Shown piece after piece: positions 31,598-40,240 of a stretch of 64,000 bases of DNA. The first letter of the stretch is position 1. Each line of letters begins with the position of its first letter. A program made the translations under genes and the position numbers. Below the pieces are notes generated by a model. That model did no database searches and had not been told where the DNA came from. It was given only the letters and a program-made list of their open reading frames with translations. The DNA comes from JAHEJE01 sp965216335. Lineage in GTDB: Bacteria; Pseudomonadota; Alphaproteobacteria; Rhizobiales; Aestuariivirgaceae. Location of the stretch: assembly GCA_965216335.1 (NCBI GenBank), contig OZ244154.1:434001-498000 (forward strand), read 5' to 3'.

Positions 31598-32581
31598 ATG
31601 AACACCGCCATGGGACGGCAGGCGACTTTGGAGATTCCGGAATATCAGGGCCTGATGGCACCTGTACTGCAGGCGCTCGCCGAACGGGGAGGCGAATCCG
31701 ATCTGCCACAGATCGCAACGGATGTGGCTGCAAGGCTGCAACTGCCTGTCGCGCTATTGGAAGAGAAGCTGCCGAGCGGCAACGAGAGCGTCTTTTCCAA
31801 CCGCCTGAGCTGGGCCCTTGCCTATCTCATGTCGAATGGGCAGGTGCAACTTGATGCCCACAACGTCTATCTTCTGACACCGATCGGCTATGATGCACTG
31901 GGCCTTGAACAGAGCGACGCATTCGCAGCCGACCATGCCACGAGTTCGCCACTGCCGGAGCATTCGGGCTTTTGCGAAGTCCCTCAGGCTAGGCTAGGCC
32001 CGGACAAAGCTGAAACTTCAGCTAACCCGCCCAAAGATCAAATCGACCCCGACGCAGAACGCCAGATACGGCATTACTTCGAACTTGCGTATCAGAAGCA
32101 AAAGGCATTGCTCATTGAACGGGTTCACGCCCAATCGCCGGAGTTCTTTGAGAGCCTGGTCATCGATCTGCTGCTGGCGATGGGATACGGTCAGCGCCGC
32201 GAAGACCTGGCCCGCCGGCTTGGAAAGTCAGGGGACGGTGGCGTGGATGGCGTGCTGTTGGAAGATGAGCTCGGTCTGAACCGCATCTATTTCCAGGCCA
32301 AGCGCTATAAACCCGCGGGTACTGTACCCATCTCCGCGATCCGTGACTTTACCGGCAGCCTGGAAAGCAAGAAGGCCAGCAAGGGCTTGTTCCTGACAAC
32401 ATGCAGTTTTCCGAAGTCTGCCGAGGAATTCGCCGCTTCGATCAGCAAGCGCGTCGTTCTGGTCGATGGAAACCGGTTTGCCAGCCTGATGATGCGCCAC
32501 AAGGTTGGTGTTAAGCTCCGCGCGGTGTATGAACTCAAGACGATCGATGAGGACTATTTTGCGCATCAACCTGCCTATTGA
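31598..32581 (+). CDS. Mrr-type restriction endonuclease
   Basis: 327 residues. The N-terminal ~110 residues (LMAPVLQALAERGGESDLPQ onward) form the winged-helix Mrr_N domain, then a spacer, then the Mrr catalytic domain (about 180-310). It shows the PD-(D/E)xK-like core: EFFESLVIDLLLAMGYG, SGDGGVDGVLLEDELG and YFQAKRYKP, the Q-x-K catalytic pair. Mrr enzymes cut methylated DNA in the cytoplasm. There is no methyltransferase partner, so a type IV, modification-dependent activity is likely. It lies in the same orientation between mccB (52 bases upstream) and mccA (81 bases downstream), an unusual place for a nuclease. Confidence 0.9.
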   Translation: MNTAMGRQATLEIPEYQGLMAPVLQALAERGGESDLPQIATDVAARLQLPVALLEEKLPSGNESVFSNRLSWALAYLMSNGQVQLDAHNVYLLTPIGYDALGLEQSDAFAADHATSSPLPEHSGFCEVPQARLGPDKAETSANPPKDQIDPDAERQIRHYFELAYQKQKALLIERVHAQSPEFFESLVIDLLLAMGYGQRREDLARRLGKSGDGGVDGVLLEDELGLNRIYFQAKRYKPAGTVPISAIRDFTGSLESKKASKGLFLTTCSFPKSAEEFAASISKRVVLVDGNRFASLMMRHKVGVKLRAVYELKTIDEDYFAHQPAY

Positions 32582-32662
32582 GCCGCCGCGCTGTCAGTCG
32601 ATTGTTTCTGCGCCAAATTATCGATTGATCCCGGTTGCCCGGCAGTGACATATGATCACCTG

Positions 32663-34678
32663 ATGACCTGTCTCCTGATCGCCAACCGTGGCGAAATCGC
32701 CTGTCGGATAACCCAAACAGCCCAGCGCATGGGGTTCCGTGTCGCTGCCGTGTACTCTGCCGCTGACGTCCGCGCCTTGCATGTGGAGATGGCCGACGAG
32801 GCCTTTCTTATCGGAGAGGCACCGGCTGCGCAGAGCTATCTTGATGTCGAGAGGCTCATTGGTGCGGCGAAGCAGGCGGGTGCCGACATGGTCCATCCCG
32901 GCTATGGCTTTCTGTCAGAGAACGTTGAGTTTGCCAAAGCCTGCGAAGACAACGGCATTCGCTTCGTCGGGCCTCCGGTTGCCGCCATCGACGCCATGGG
33001 CCGAAAGGATGCGGCCAAGGAACTGATGCTGGGGGCAGGGGTTCCCGTGGTGCCCGGATACCTCGGCGAGGATCAATCGCCGGCAAGACTGCAGAGTGAA
33101 GCCGACAAGATCGGCTATCCTGTGCTCATCAAGGCGGTCGCCGGAGGCGGTGGCAAGGGCATGCGCCGCGTCGACACGGCGGCGGACTTCGCGAGCGCGC
33201 TTGCGGCTTGCCGGCGCGAGGCCAAGGCGGCGTTCGGTGATGATCATGTGCTGATCGAGAAATTCGTCACCGCACCCCGCCATATCGAGGTGCAGGTGTT
33301 TTGCGACACGCACGGTAACGCCGTGCACCTGTTCGAGCGCGATTGCTCCATGCAGCGCCGGCACCAAAAGGTCATTGAGGAAGCACCCGCACCCGGTGTC
33401 GGCGAAGAAGCGCGTGATGTCATATGCCAGGCTGCCATCGCTGCGGCAAAGGCCGTCGGATATGTTGGGGCCGGCACGGTGGAGTTCATCGCTGACACGG
33501 CCAAGGGAATCCGTGCCGATGCAGTCTACTTCATGGAAATGAATACCCGGCTGCAAGTCGAACATCCGGTCACCGAGGCGATAACAGGGGTGGACCTGGT
33601 GGAGTGGCAGTTGCGCGTTGCCGCCGGCGAGACCTTGCCGTGCACACAGGATGAACTGGCGATCAATGGACACGCCATCGAGGCGCGCATCTACGCCGAA
33701 GATCCGAGCAACGGTTTCTTGCCGCAGACCGGCAGGCTGCACCACGTCGCCTGGCCGCAAGCGCTTGAAGGTGTGCGGGTCGACACCGGTGTGCGCAGTG
33801 GCGATGCGGTGACGCCGTTCTACGATCCGATGCTGGCCAAGGTGATCTGCCACGCAGAAGGCCGCGCACAGGCCATTGCGTTGCTACAGCGATCTCTATC
33901 CCATACAGCGCTGCTTGGCCTGAAAAGCAATGCCGAGTTCTGCTCCCGGCTGGTCGGCAGCGCTGAATTCTCTGCTGCGACCCACAATACCGGCACAATC
34001 GACGCGAACATCAACGATTTGTCCGAGGAGGCGCTGACACCGGTGAACTGCGCCCTGGCATTCGAGGCCTGGCTGCACGCTTTGCGGGGCGATACGCCGG
34101 AGACCGGACCCTGGCAGGCCTTGGGTGGCTGGTCATTGAGCGGGACGCCACGCCGTGACCGGATTGCCCTGGAGTTGAACGGCACGCCGGTCGTTGGTCT
34201 GGTCACCTGGCATGACGGTGATCGCGTATTTGCATTTGAAACCGATGGTGACAGCTTCGAGGTCTCAACCAGTGAGACCCATGTTGCCGGGAACCTGATC
34301 ACCACCCGGATCGACGGAGCCCGGCACGATGCGCAGATGCATGTGTGTGTGGGCGGTTCCCCGGTTTACCTCGGTATCGACGGCGCTCATGTGGCCATCG
34401 CGCCGGTCGATACCCTGGCGCGAGGCTCAGCCATGACCGACACCGGCGGAACTATCCGCGCGCCGATGTCCGGACGCATCATCGAGTTGGCGGTGAGCGC
34501 CGGTGATACCGTTGCCAGGGGCCAGACACTGGCTGTCCTGGAGGCCATGAAGATGGAACATCCTCTCACGGCGGGCTTTGACGCAAAGGTCGAAGAGGTC
34601 AGGGCGCAGGCTGGAGATCAGGTCGATGACGGGGCCGCGATTGTGATTCTGGCCCCGGCGGATGGCAACACGGACTGA
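32663..34678 (+). CDS. mccA: 3-methylcrotonyl-CoA carboxylase alpha subunit (biotin carboxylase + BCCP)
   Basis: 671 residues from the ATG at 32663 (MTCLLIANRGEIACRI); a GTG at 32645 is an alternative. Biotin carboxylase domain (about 1-445): IKAVAGGGGKGMRRV, MNTRLQVEHPVTEAITGVD, IYAEDPSNGFLPQTG. The central BT-like part is weakly conserved. The C-terminal biotinyl domain (about 595-665) has LAVLEAMKMEHPL with the biotinylated lysine. It carboxylates 3-methylcrotonyl-CoA together with MccB. Assignment to MCC rather than another acyl-CoA carboxylase rests on proximity to mccB and ivd. The next enzymes of the pathway are absent from the window. Confidence 0.94.
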   Translation: MTCLLIANRGEIACRITQTAQRMGFRVAAVYSAADVRALHVEMADEAFLIGEAPAAQSYLDVERLIGAAKQAGADMVHPGYGFLSENVEFAKACEDNGIRFVGPPVAAIDAMGRKDAAKELMLGAGVPVVPGYLGEDQSPARLQSEADKIGYPVLIKAVAGGGGKGMRRVDTAADFASALAACRREAKAAFGDDHVLIEKFVTAPRHIEVQVFCDTHGNAVHLFERDCSMQRRHQKVIEEAPAPGVGEEARDVICQAAIAAAKAVGYVGAGTVEFIADTAKGIRADAVYFMEMNTRLQVEHPVTEAITGVDLVEWQLRVAAGETLPCTQDELAINGHAIEARIYAEDPSNGFLPQTGRLHHVAWPQALEGVRVDTGVRSGDAVTPFYDPMLAKVICHAEGRAQAIALLQRSLSHTALLGLKSNAEFCSRLVGSAEFSAATHNTGTIDANINDLSEEALTPVNCALAFEAWLHALRGDTPETGPWQALGGWSLSGTPRRDRIALELNGTPVVGLVTWHDGDRVFAFETDGDSFEVSTSETHVAGNLITTRIDGARHDAQMHVCVGGSPVYLGIDGAHVAIAPVDTLARGSAMTDTGGTIRAPMSGRIIELAVSAGDTVARGQTLAVLEAMKMEHPLTAGFDAKVEEVRAQAGDQVDDGAAIVILAPADGNTD

Positions 34679-34680
34679 AC

Positions 34681-34708
34681 GATGGGGCGCTGGCATTGCC
34701 GCCCCATC
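34681..34708. terminator. 9-bp hairpin between convergent mccA and dodecin
   Basis: GATGGGGCG (34681-34689) and CGCCCCATC (34700-34708) form a perfect GC-rich stem with a 10-base loop in the 55-base gap between the genes. No T-run follows on either strand, but the position suits a shared transcription end point. Confidence 0.5.
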
Positions 34709-34733
34709 GCAATGTGGCTGGCCTACGCCAGCG

Positions 34734-34937
34734 TCAGTCCTTGATCACAAAGGTAATCTTCAGATTGGTGCGCCATTCGGCGACTTTTCCGTCCTTGACG
34801 ACGCCCTTGACGTCCTGCACCCACACGCCCTCGACCCTGTCGATGGTATCCGCGGCGCGCTTGACGCCTTCGTTTACGGCATCCTCGATTGATTTTTCAG
34901 AGCTTGAAGTGAGTTCGATGACTTTTGCAACAGACAT
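34734..34937 (-). CDS. Dodecin-family flavin-binding protein
   Basis: 67 residues, the standard dodecin length. Dodecins are 12-mer hollow shells that store riboflavin or FMN. MSVAKVIELTSSSEKSIEDAV is the family start, and the flavin-stacking tryptophan is in GVWVQDVKG. The C-terminal WRTNLKITFVIKD completes the three-stranded fold. GGGAGG lies 9-14 bases upstream of the ATG. Convergent with mccA, divergent from the DUF1489 gene. Confidence 0.92.
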   Translation of the reverse strand: MSVAKVIELTSSSEKSIEDAVNEGVKRAADTIDRVEGVWVQDVKGVVKDGKVAEWRTNLKITFVIKD

Positions 34938-35059
34938 GACAGCCTCCCGGTTCGTGTTTTTCAGGGCCGGGGATAAACGCGCTGCGGCACTCCCAACCCG
35001 GTGAGAAATCCAGCATAATGGTTTGCGTTGCGATTTCACAAGCGGCCAGGCGGGAAAAA

Positions 35060-35476
35060 TTGCCAGTGCATCTGATCAAGCTGTGCGTCGGGGTGTCGGA
35101 GATCCGTGAGCTGGCGGATTGGCAGCAGCTTCGCTTGAAGCAGCAAAGGCGCATCTATCATGTTACCCGCATGGTGCCGCGCCGCCGGGATGAGATCATA
35201 GATGGCGGCTCGCTCTACTGGGTCATCAAGGCAAAGGTCCAGGTCCGCCAGCGGATCGTCGACATCGAGCCGTTTGCCGATGAAGACGGTATCGGAAGGT
35301 GCCGGCTGGTCTTCGACCCGGAACTCGTCCCGGTCCGCCCGGTACCGCGCCGAGCCTTTCAGGGCTGGCGCTATTTGAAACCGGAGGACGCGCCGCCCGA
35401 TCTATCGGCCCTGAAGGGCGCTGACAGCATTCCAAGCGAAATGCGCAATGAACTGGCTGAACTGGGTCTAATTTAG
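35060..35476 (+). CDS. DUF1489 family protein
   Basis: 138 residues from a TTG at 35060 giving MPVHLIKLCVGVSEIRELADW, the conserved start of this alphaproteobacterial family; AGGCGGGA lies about 5-12 bases upstream. TRMVPRRRDEIIDGGSLYWVI, RQRIVDIEPFADEDGIGRC and FQGWRYLKPEDAPPDL are diagnostic. The function is unknown. The convergent panC ends 10 bases after the stop. A longer reading to 35018 starts inside the promoter region of dodecin. Confidence 0.88.
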   Translation: MPVHLIKLCVGVSEIRELADWQQLRLKQQRRIYHVTRMVPRRRDEIIDGGSLYWVIKAKVQVRQRIVDIEPFADEDGIGRCRLVFDPELVPVRPVPRRAFQGWRYLKPEDAPPDLSALKGADSIPSEMRNELAELGLI

Positions 35477-35486
35477 ACTCTTGCGT

Positions 35487-36332
35487 TTAGCCCGGGATGT
35501 TGTCGATCAGCCGGGTCTTGCCGAGCCATGCAGCGGCGATCAGCCGGACGGGCTCGTCGCCGCTTTCGAGCGCGGCCAGGGTGTCCGCATTCCGGGCGGT
35601 GATGTAATCGACCTTGAAGCCTGCTCTGCGCAAGCGCCGGCGCGCCGCGCCGGTTGCCTTGGATGGGTCTTTGCTGCTGCGCAGATCGGCGCCTAGACGT
35701 TGCAGATTTTCGTGCAGCTTGGGCGCAGTTTTGCGTTCCTGCGGGCTCAGATAAGCGTTGCGCGACGACATCGCCAGGCCATCCGGCTCGCGCACCGTTG
35801 CCATGCCAACAACCGTTGTTGGAATATCGAGATCGGCGGCCATGCGGGTGACCACCTTCAACTGCTGATAGTCCTTCTCGCCAAACACTGCATAATCACA
35901 CCCCGCCTGGATGAACAGCTTGGCGACCACGGTTGCAACACCATCGAAGAAGTGTGGCCGATACTTGTCCTCCAGGCCCGCATTGGCCGGCCCGGCAAGG
36001 CTGACGGTGGTGCAAAATGCACTGCTGTACATCTCCGTAGCTTCGGGAATGTAGGCAAGATGCGCACCAGCATCTGCCAGCTTGGCCGTATCTCCCGTCA
36101 GATCGCGCGGGTAGGTGGCCAGATCTTCGCCTGGCGCGAACTGGGTCGGGTTCACGAAGATCGAAACGACCACCCGGTCGGCGCGAGTGAGCGCATGGCG
36201 CACCAGCGCAAGGTGGCCGTCATGCAACGCGCCCATCGTCGGCACAAGCGCCGTGCTTCGGCCCTTGATGCGCCACCTGCCTACGCGCTGTCGCAGGTCA
36301 GCGACTGTGTGTGCTTTGAGAAGTTCGCTCAT
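35487..36332 (-). CDS. panC: Pantothenate synthetase
   Basis: Joins pantoate and beta-alanine with ATP to make pantothenate. 281 residues. ATP motif HxGH in VPTMGALHDGHLALVRHA, then VVVSIFVNPTQFAPGEDLATYPR, VATVVAKLFIQAGCDYAVFGEKDYQQL and LAMSSRNAYLSPQERK (the KMSKS-equivalent SSRN). No panB is visible. It is upstream of, and in the same orientation as, no close partner; the Lrp-type gene ends 48 bases before its start on the same strand. Supplies the CoA pathway also served by coaD in this window. Confidence 0.96.
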   Translation of the reverse strand: MSELLKAHTVADLRQRVGRWRIKGRSTALVPTMGALHDGHLALVRHALTRADRVVVSIFVNPTQFAPGEDLATYPRDLTGDTAKLADAGAHLAYIPEATEMYSSAFCTTVSLAGPANAGLEDKYRPHFFDGVATVVAKLFIQAGCDYAVFGEKDYQQLKVVTRMAADLDIPTTVVGMATVREPDGLAMSSRNAYLSPQERKTAPKLHENLQRLGADLRSSKDPSKATGAARRRLRRAGFKVDYITARNADTLAALESGDEPVRLIAAAWLGKTRLIDNIPG

Positions 36333-36380
36333 GCCGGCATGCTTTGCATATTTCTCACAGGTTTCTCAAGCCGTGAAAAC

Positions 36381-36884
36381 TTACCTGTGTCTGGATTGTA
36401 CGCCGAACCATCCGGCTGGCTGCCGGATCGCCAGGGCAGTGGTTTCCTTGACCGGCTCCATGACGAAATAGGAGTGCGTGCTTTCCACCATCTCCAGTCC
36501 GGCGATAACCCCGCCCAGCAAACTGCGGTAGTGCTTCATGTCATCGAGCCGCAGCTTCAGGAGGTAGTCGAAGCCGCCGCCGACCATATGGCACTCGAGC
36601 ACTTCGGGTATCTCGCAGATGGCCTCGTTGAAGCCGGCCAGCATTTCTTCTCCCGTGGCTTTCAGCGTGACGTGAACGAACACCAGCAGGCTGCGGTTGA
36701 GCTTTTCCGGGTTGAGATGGGCATGATAGCCGTCGATGTAGCCCTCGCGTTCCAGCCGCCGCAGCCGCAGGGTGCACGGTGTGGCTGAAAGATTGACCCG
36801 CCGCGCCAATTCAACGACCGTCAGGCGGCCGTCGTTCTGAAGCGTGTCGAGAATGGCAAGGTCGATCTTGTCCAGGTCATGCAT
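36381..36884 (-). CDS. Lrp/AsnC-family regulator, probable PutR
   Basis: 167 residues from the ATG at 36884 (MHDLDKIDLAILDTLQNDGR). The N-terminal helix-turn-helix is VVELARRVNLSATPCTLRLRRLE (in outline), and the C-terminal RAM domain contains VFVHVTLKATGE and MVGGGFDYLLKLRL. Divergent from putA with a 126-base shared region carrying a long inverted repeat. In alphaproteobacteria the Lrp-type PutR activates putA in response to proline, so PutR is the likely identity. This is inference from position. Confidence 0.9.
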   Translation of the reverse strand: MHDLDKIDLAILDTLQNDGRLTVVELARRVNLSATPCTLRLRRLEREGYIDGYHAHLNPEKLNRSLLVFVHVTLKATGEEMLAGFNEAICEIPEVLECHMVGGGFDYLLKLRLDDMKHYRSLLGGVIAGLEMVESTHSYFVMEPVKETTALAIRQPAGWFGVQSRHR

Positions 36885-36900
36885 TTCAAAATCCAAAAAA

Positions 36901-36943
36901 CCCTATGCAGTGGAGGAAACATAGTGAAAATCACTGCACAGGG
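36901..36943. promoter_or_regulatory. Inverted repeat operator between the Lrp-type gene and putA
   Basis: CCCTATGCAGTG (36901-36912) and CACTGCACAGGG (36932-36943) pair at 11 of 12 positions, with centres 31 bp apart (three helical turns). It lies 17 bases upstream of the Lrp-type start and 67 upstream of putA. The size and spacing suit an Lrp/PutR dimer pair. The binding protein is inferred. Confidence 0.65.
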
Positions 36944-37010
36944 CAAAGAGTTTGGCGGATAACACACAAACATTAGCGGCATATTGGGGTATTCACGTAA
37001 GGAGCCTAGC

Positions 37011-40000
37011 ATGCCGAAACAATCTTCCGCAAACATGGCCGGCTCGATAAGCCGCGCCGAGATCGCCGACCACCTGCTCGCAGACGAAGACGAGGTGGTG
37101 CGCAAGCTTGCCGACAAGGCACGGCTCAATTCCGACCAGACGACGCGGGTCGCCGCGAAGGCCCGCCAGCTCGTCAGCGCGGTGCGCAAGGGTCGCCGCC
37201 AGAAGGGCGGCATTGACGAGTTCATGCTCGAGTACTCGCTGTCGAGCGAGGAAGGTGTCGTGCTGATGTGCCTGGCCGAAGCGCTGCTTCGCATCCCCGA
37301 CGCGGAAACCTCCGACAAGCTGATTGCCGACAAGATTGGCGGCAAGGGCTGGGAGCGGCATCTCGGCCAGTCCGAGTCGCTGTTCGTCAATGCCTCGACC
37401 TGGGGGCTGATGCTGACCGGCCGGGTGATCGAGCTGGCCGAGCCGGCGACGCGAGACATGACCGGATACCTGAAGAACCTCGTTTCACGCTCGGGCGAGC
37501 CGATCATCCGCCAGGCCATGCGCCACGCCATGCGCATCATGGGCAAGCAGTTCGTTCTCGGCCGCACCATTGAAGAAGCGCACACTGTCGCCCAGCCGAT
37601 GCGTGAGGAGGGTTACCGCTTCTCGTTCGATATGCTCGGCGAGGCCGCCATGACCATGGCCGATGCCGACAAATATTATGACGCCTACAGCTACGCTTTG
37701 CAGCAGATTGCGGCACAATCGCCGTCAAGCAGCACTGATGCCGACGTTTTCGCTCGTCCGTCCCTGTCGGCAAAACTGTCGGCCCTGCATCCGCGTTATG
37801 ACGAAAAATCCCGGCGAGTCAGTCTAGCTGTGCTGTTTGACCGCGTGCTGGAACTGGCCAAGACGGCCAAGGCGCAAAACCTCGGCCTGACCATTGATGC
37901 CGAAGAGGTCGACCGCCTCGATTTGTCGCTTGAACTGTTCGAACGCTTGCGCCGCGCCAGCGACCTCGACGGCTGGAACGGCCTCGGTCTGGCGGTTCAG
38001 GCCTATTCCAAACGCGGATACAGCGTTCTTGAGTGGCTTGCGGCACTGGCTCGGCAGACTGGCACGATGTTGCCGGTGCGCTTGGTCAAAGGGGCCTATT
38101 GGGACACCGAAATCAAGCGTGCCCAGGTTGATGGTCTCGACGACTATCCACTGTTTACCCGCAAGGCGGCCACCGACGTATCGTACCTGGCCGGCGCCCG
38201 TTTCCTGCTCGACAACCGTGATGCGTTCTATCCGCAATTCGCCAGCCACAATGCCCACACCGTTGCCGCCATCGACGTAATGGCCGGCAACAGCGAGGGT
38301 TTCGAATTTCAGCGCCTGCACGGCATGGGGCAGGCGTTGTATCACGAGGTCGTTTCCAAGGATGGCATGGCCCGGCCAACGCGCATCTATGCCCCGGTCG
38401 GCTCGCACGAGGACCTTCTGGCCTATCTCGTGCGGCGGCTCCTGGAGAACGGCGCCAATTCGTCCTTCGTCAACCGCCTGGCGGATGACGATGCCCCGAT
38501 CGGCGAAATCATCGCCGATCCGGTTGAGCGCATCGATGCTATGGACACCGCGCGGCATCGCCACATTCCTATGCCGTCGGACCTGTTCGCGCCGCGACGG
38601 AACAGCCGTGGCGTGCCGTTCTGGCACCAGCCGGTGCGCGAGGAATTCGCCGAGGGTGTTACGCGCGAGCTGTCCACACCGCTCAATGCTTCGGCTTTGA
38701 TCGACGGCAAGCCGGAGCGTGGCCTTGCGCGTGTGGATGTCACCTCGCCACACGACCGCAGCGTCGTCGTCGGAACGGTTTCGGAGGCAAGCGACGACCA
38801 GGCCACCCGCGCCGTTGAACTTGCCGCCCGGCAGCAGATTGCCTGGGAGCGTGCCGGTGCAGAAGCCCGTGCCGTGGCATTGGAGAAGGCAGCGGATCTC
38901 TACGAAAAGAATACTGTGCGCCTGATGTCGCTGCTGATCCGCGAAGCCGGCAAGACTATCGACAACGCCCAGGCCGATCTGCGCGAGGCGGTGGACTTTC
39001 TGCGCTACTACGCCAGCCTTGCCCGGCTGCACTTCGATGGTCCGGTGGTCATGCCGGGGCCGACCGGAGAACGCAACGAGCTGACACTGCATGGCCGAGG
39101 CGTGTTTGTCTGCATTTCGCCGTGGAACTTCCCGCTGGCCATCTTTACCGGCCAGATCGCCGCTGCACTTGCCGCCGGAAACAGCGTCATCGCCAAGCCC
39201 GCCGAGCAAACCCCGCTGATCGCCTTCGAAACCGTGAAACTGTTGCACGAGGCCGGTGTGCCCGGCGGTGCCCTGGCGCTGTTGCCCGGTGATGGTGCCC
39301 GGCTCGGCCCGCATCTGCTCACCCATCCGGCGGTGGCCGGTGTCGCCTTTACCGGATCGAACGAGACCGCATCGATCATCAACCGGACGCTGGCCGGTCG
39401 TGACGGTGCGTTCATCCCGCTGATCGCCGAGACCGGTGGCATGAACGCCATGATCGTCGATTCCTCGGCCTTGCCAGAACAGGCCGTCCGAGATGTTATG
39501 ACATCCGCCTTCGACAGTGCCGGCCAGCGCTGTTCGGCCGCCCGCATCATGTTCGTTCAGGAAGACATCGCCGGGCGCCTGGTGCCGATGCTGAAAGGCG
39601 CCATAGAGGAGCTGCGCATCGGCGACCCGCTCGACTATGCCACCGATGTCGGCCCGGTGATCGACGAAGACGCCAGGAAGATGCTTCAGGCCCACAAGGA
39701 TGCCATGGCCGGCAAGGCCCGCACGCTGATCGACAGCCCGCTGCCGCAAGCTTGCGATCGCGGTACCTTCGTGTCGCCGGCGGCGTACCAGCTAGACAGC
39801 CTGTCGCTTCTCGAACGCGAGGTGTTCGGCCCGATCCTGCATGTCATCCCGTACAAGGCGGAAAAGCTCGACGCCGTGTGTGATGCCATCACGGGCACCG
39901 GCTATGGCCTCACCCTGGGTCTGCACACCCGGATCGAGAGCACCGTTGCTCAGGTCCGCGCCCGCACCCGTGTCGGCAACATGTACGTCAACCGCAACCA

Positions 40001-40184
40001 GATCGGCGCGATCGTCGGGTCGCAGCCCTTTGGTGGCGAGGGCCTTTCCGGCACCGGTCCCAAGGCCGGCGGACCGCATTACCTGTTCCGCTTCGCCAAC
40101 GAACGGGTGCTGTCGGTCGACACCACGGCGTCGGGCGGCAACGCCGCCCTGATGTCGCTGCCGACCGGCGCGCAGGCCGCATAG
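37011..40184 (+). CDS. putA: Bifunctional proline dehydrogenase / P5C dehydrogenase
   Basis: Oxidises proline to glutamate through P5C at the membrane. 1057 residues from the ATG at 37011, preceded by AAGGAG. There is no ribbon-helix-helix N-terminus, so this is the bifunctional, non-repressor type. PRODH domain (about 165-470): SLSAKLSALHPRYD, RLVKGAYWDTEIKRAQ, FASHNAHTVAAI. P5CDH domain (about 560-1040): CISPWNFPLAIFTGQIAAAL, GVAFTGSNETA, ETGGMNAMIVDSSAL, AGQRCSAARI (catalytic Cys), FGGEGLSGTGPKAGGP. FAD and NAD sites both look intact. Regulation is likely by the divergent Lrp-type gene. Confidence 0.97.
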   Translation: MPKQSSANMAGSISRAEIADHLLADEDEVVRKLADKARLNSDQTTRVAAKARQLVSAVRKGRRQKGGIDEFMLEYSLSSEEGVVLMCLAEALLRIPDAETSDKLIADKIGGKGWERHLGQSESLFVNASTWGLMLTGRVIELAEPATRDMTGYLKNLVSRSGEPIIRQAMRHAMRIMGKQFVLGRTIEEAHTVAQPMREEGYRFSFDMLGEAAMTMADADKYYDAYSYALQQIAAQSPSSSTDADVFARPSLSAKLSALHPRYDEKSRRVSLAVLFDRVLELAKTAKAQNLGLTIDAEEVDRLDLSLELFERLRRASDLDGWNGLGLAVQAYSKRGYSVLEWLAALARQTGTMLPVRLVKGAYWDTEIKRAQVDGLDDYPLFTRKAATDVSYLAGARFLLDNRDAFYPQFASHNAHTVAAIDVMAGNSEGFEFQRLHGMGQALYHEVVSKDGMARPTRIYAPVGSHEDLLAYLVRRLLENGANSSFVNRLADDDAPIGEIIADPVERIDAMDTARHRHIPMPSDLFAPRRNSRGVPFWHQPVREEFAEGVTRELSTPLNASALIDGKPERGLARVDVTSPHDRSVVVGTVSEASDDQATRAVELAARQQIAWERAGAEARAVALEKAADLYEKNTVRLMSLLIREAGKTIDNAQADLREAVDFLRYYASLARLHFDGPVVMPGPTGERNELTLHGRGVFVCISPWNFPLAIFTGQIAAALAAGNSVIAKPAEQTPLIAFETVKLLHEAGVPGGALALLPGDGARLGPHLLTHPAVAGVAFTGSNETASIINRTLAGRDGAFIPLIAETGGMNAMIVDSSALPEQAVRDVMTSAFDSAGQRCSAARIMFVQEDIAGRLVPMLKGAIEELRIGDPLDYATDVGPVIDEDARKMLQAHKDAMAGKARTLIDSPLPQACDRGTFVSPAAYQLDSLSLLEREVFGPILHVIPYKAEKLDAVCDAITGTGYGLTLGLHTRIESTVAQVRARTRVGNMYVNRNQIGAIVGSQPFGGEGLSGTGPKAGGPHYLFRFANERVLSVDTTASGGNAALMSLPTGAQAA

Positions 40185-40240
40185 CCTTTTACTCACCGGT
40201 CTGATTACCTACATATTGGGCACGGACCGGGAGAATTTTT

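Noticed and set aside
37824..39749. Long open frame antisense to putA
   Set aside because: It is a GC-rich antisense shadow of a perfectly conserved putA; composition and lack of any domain argue against coding.
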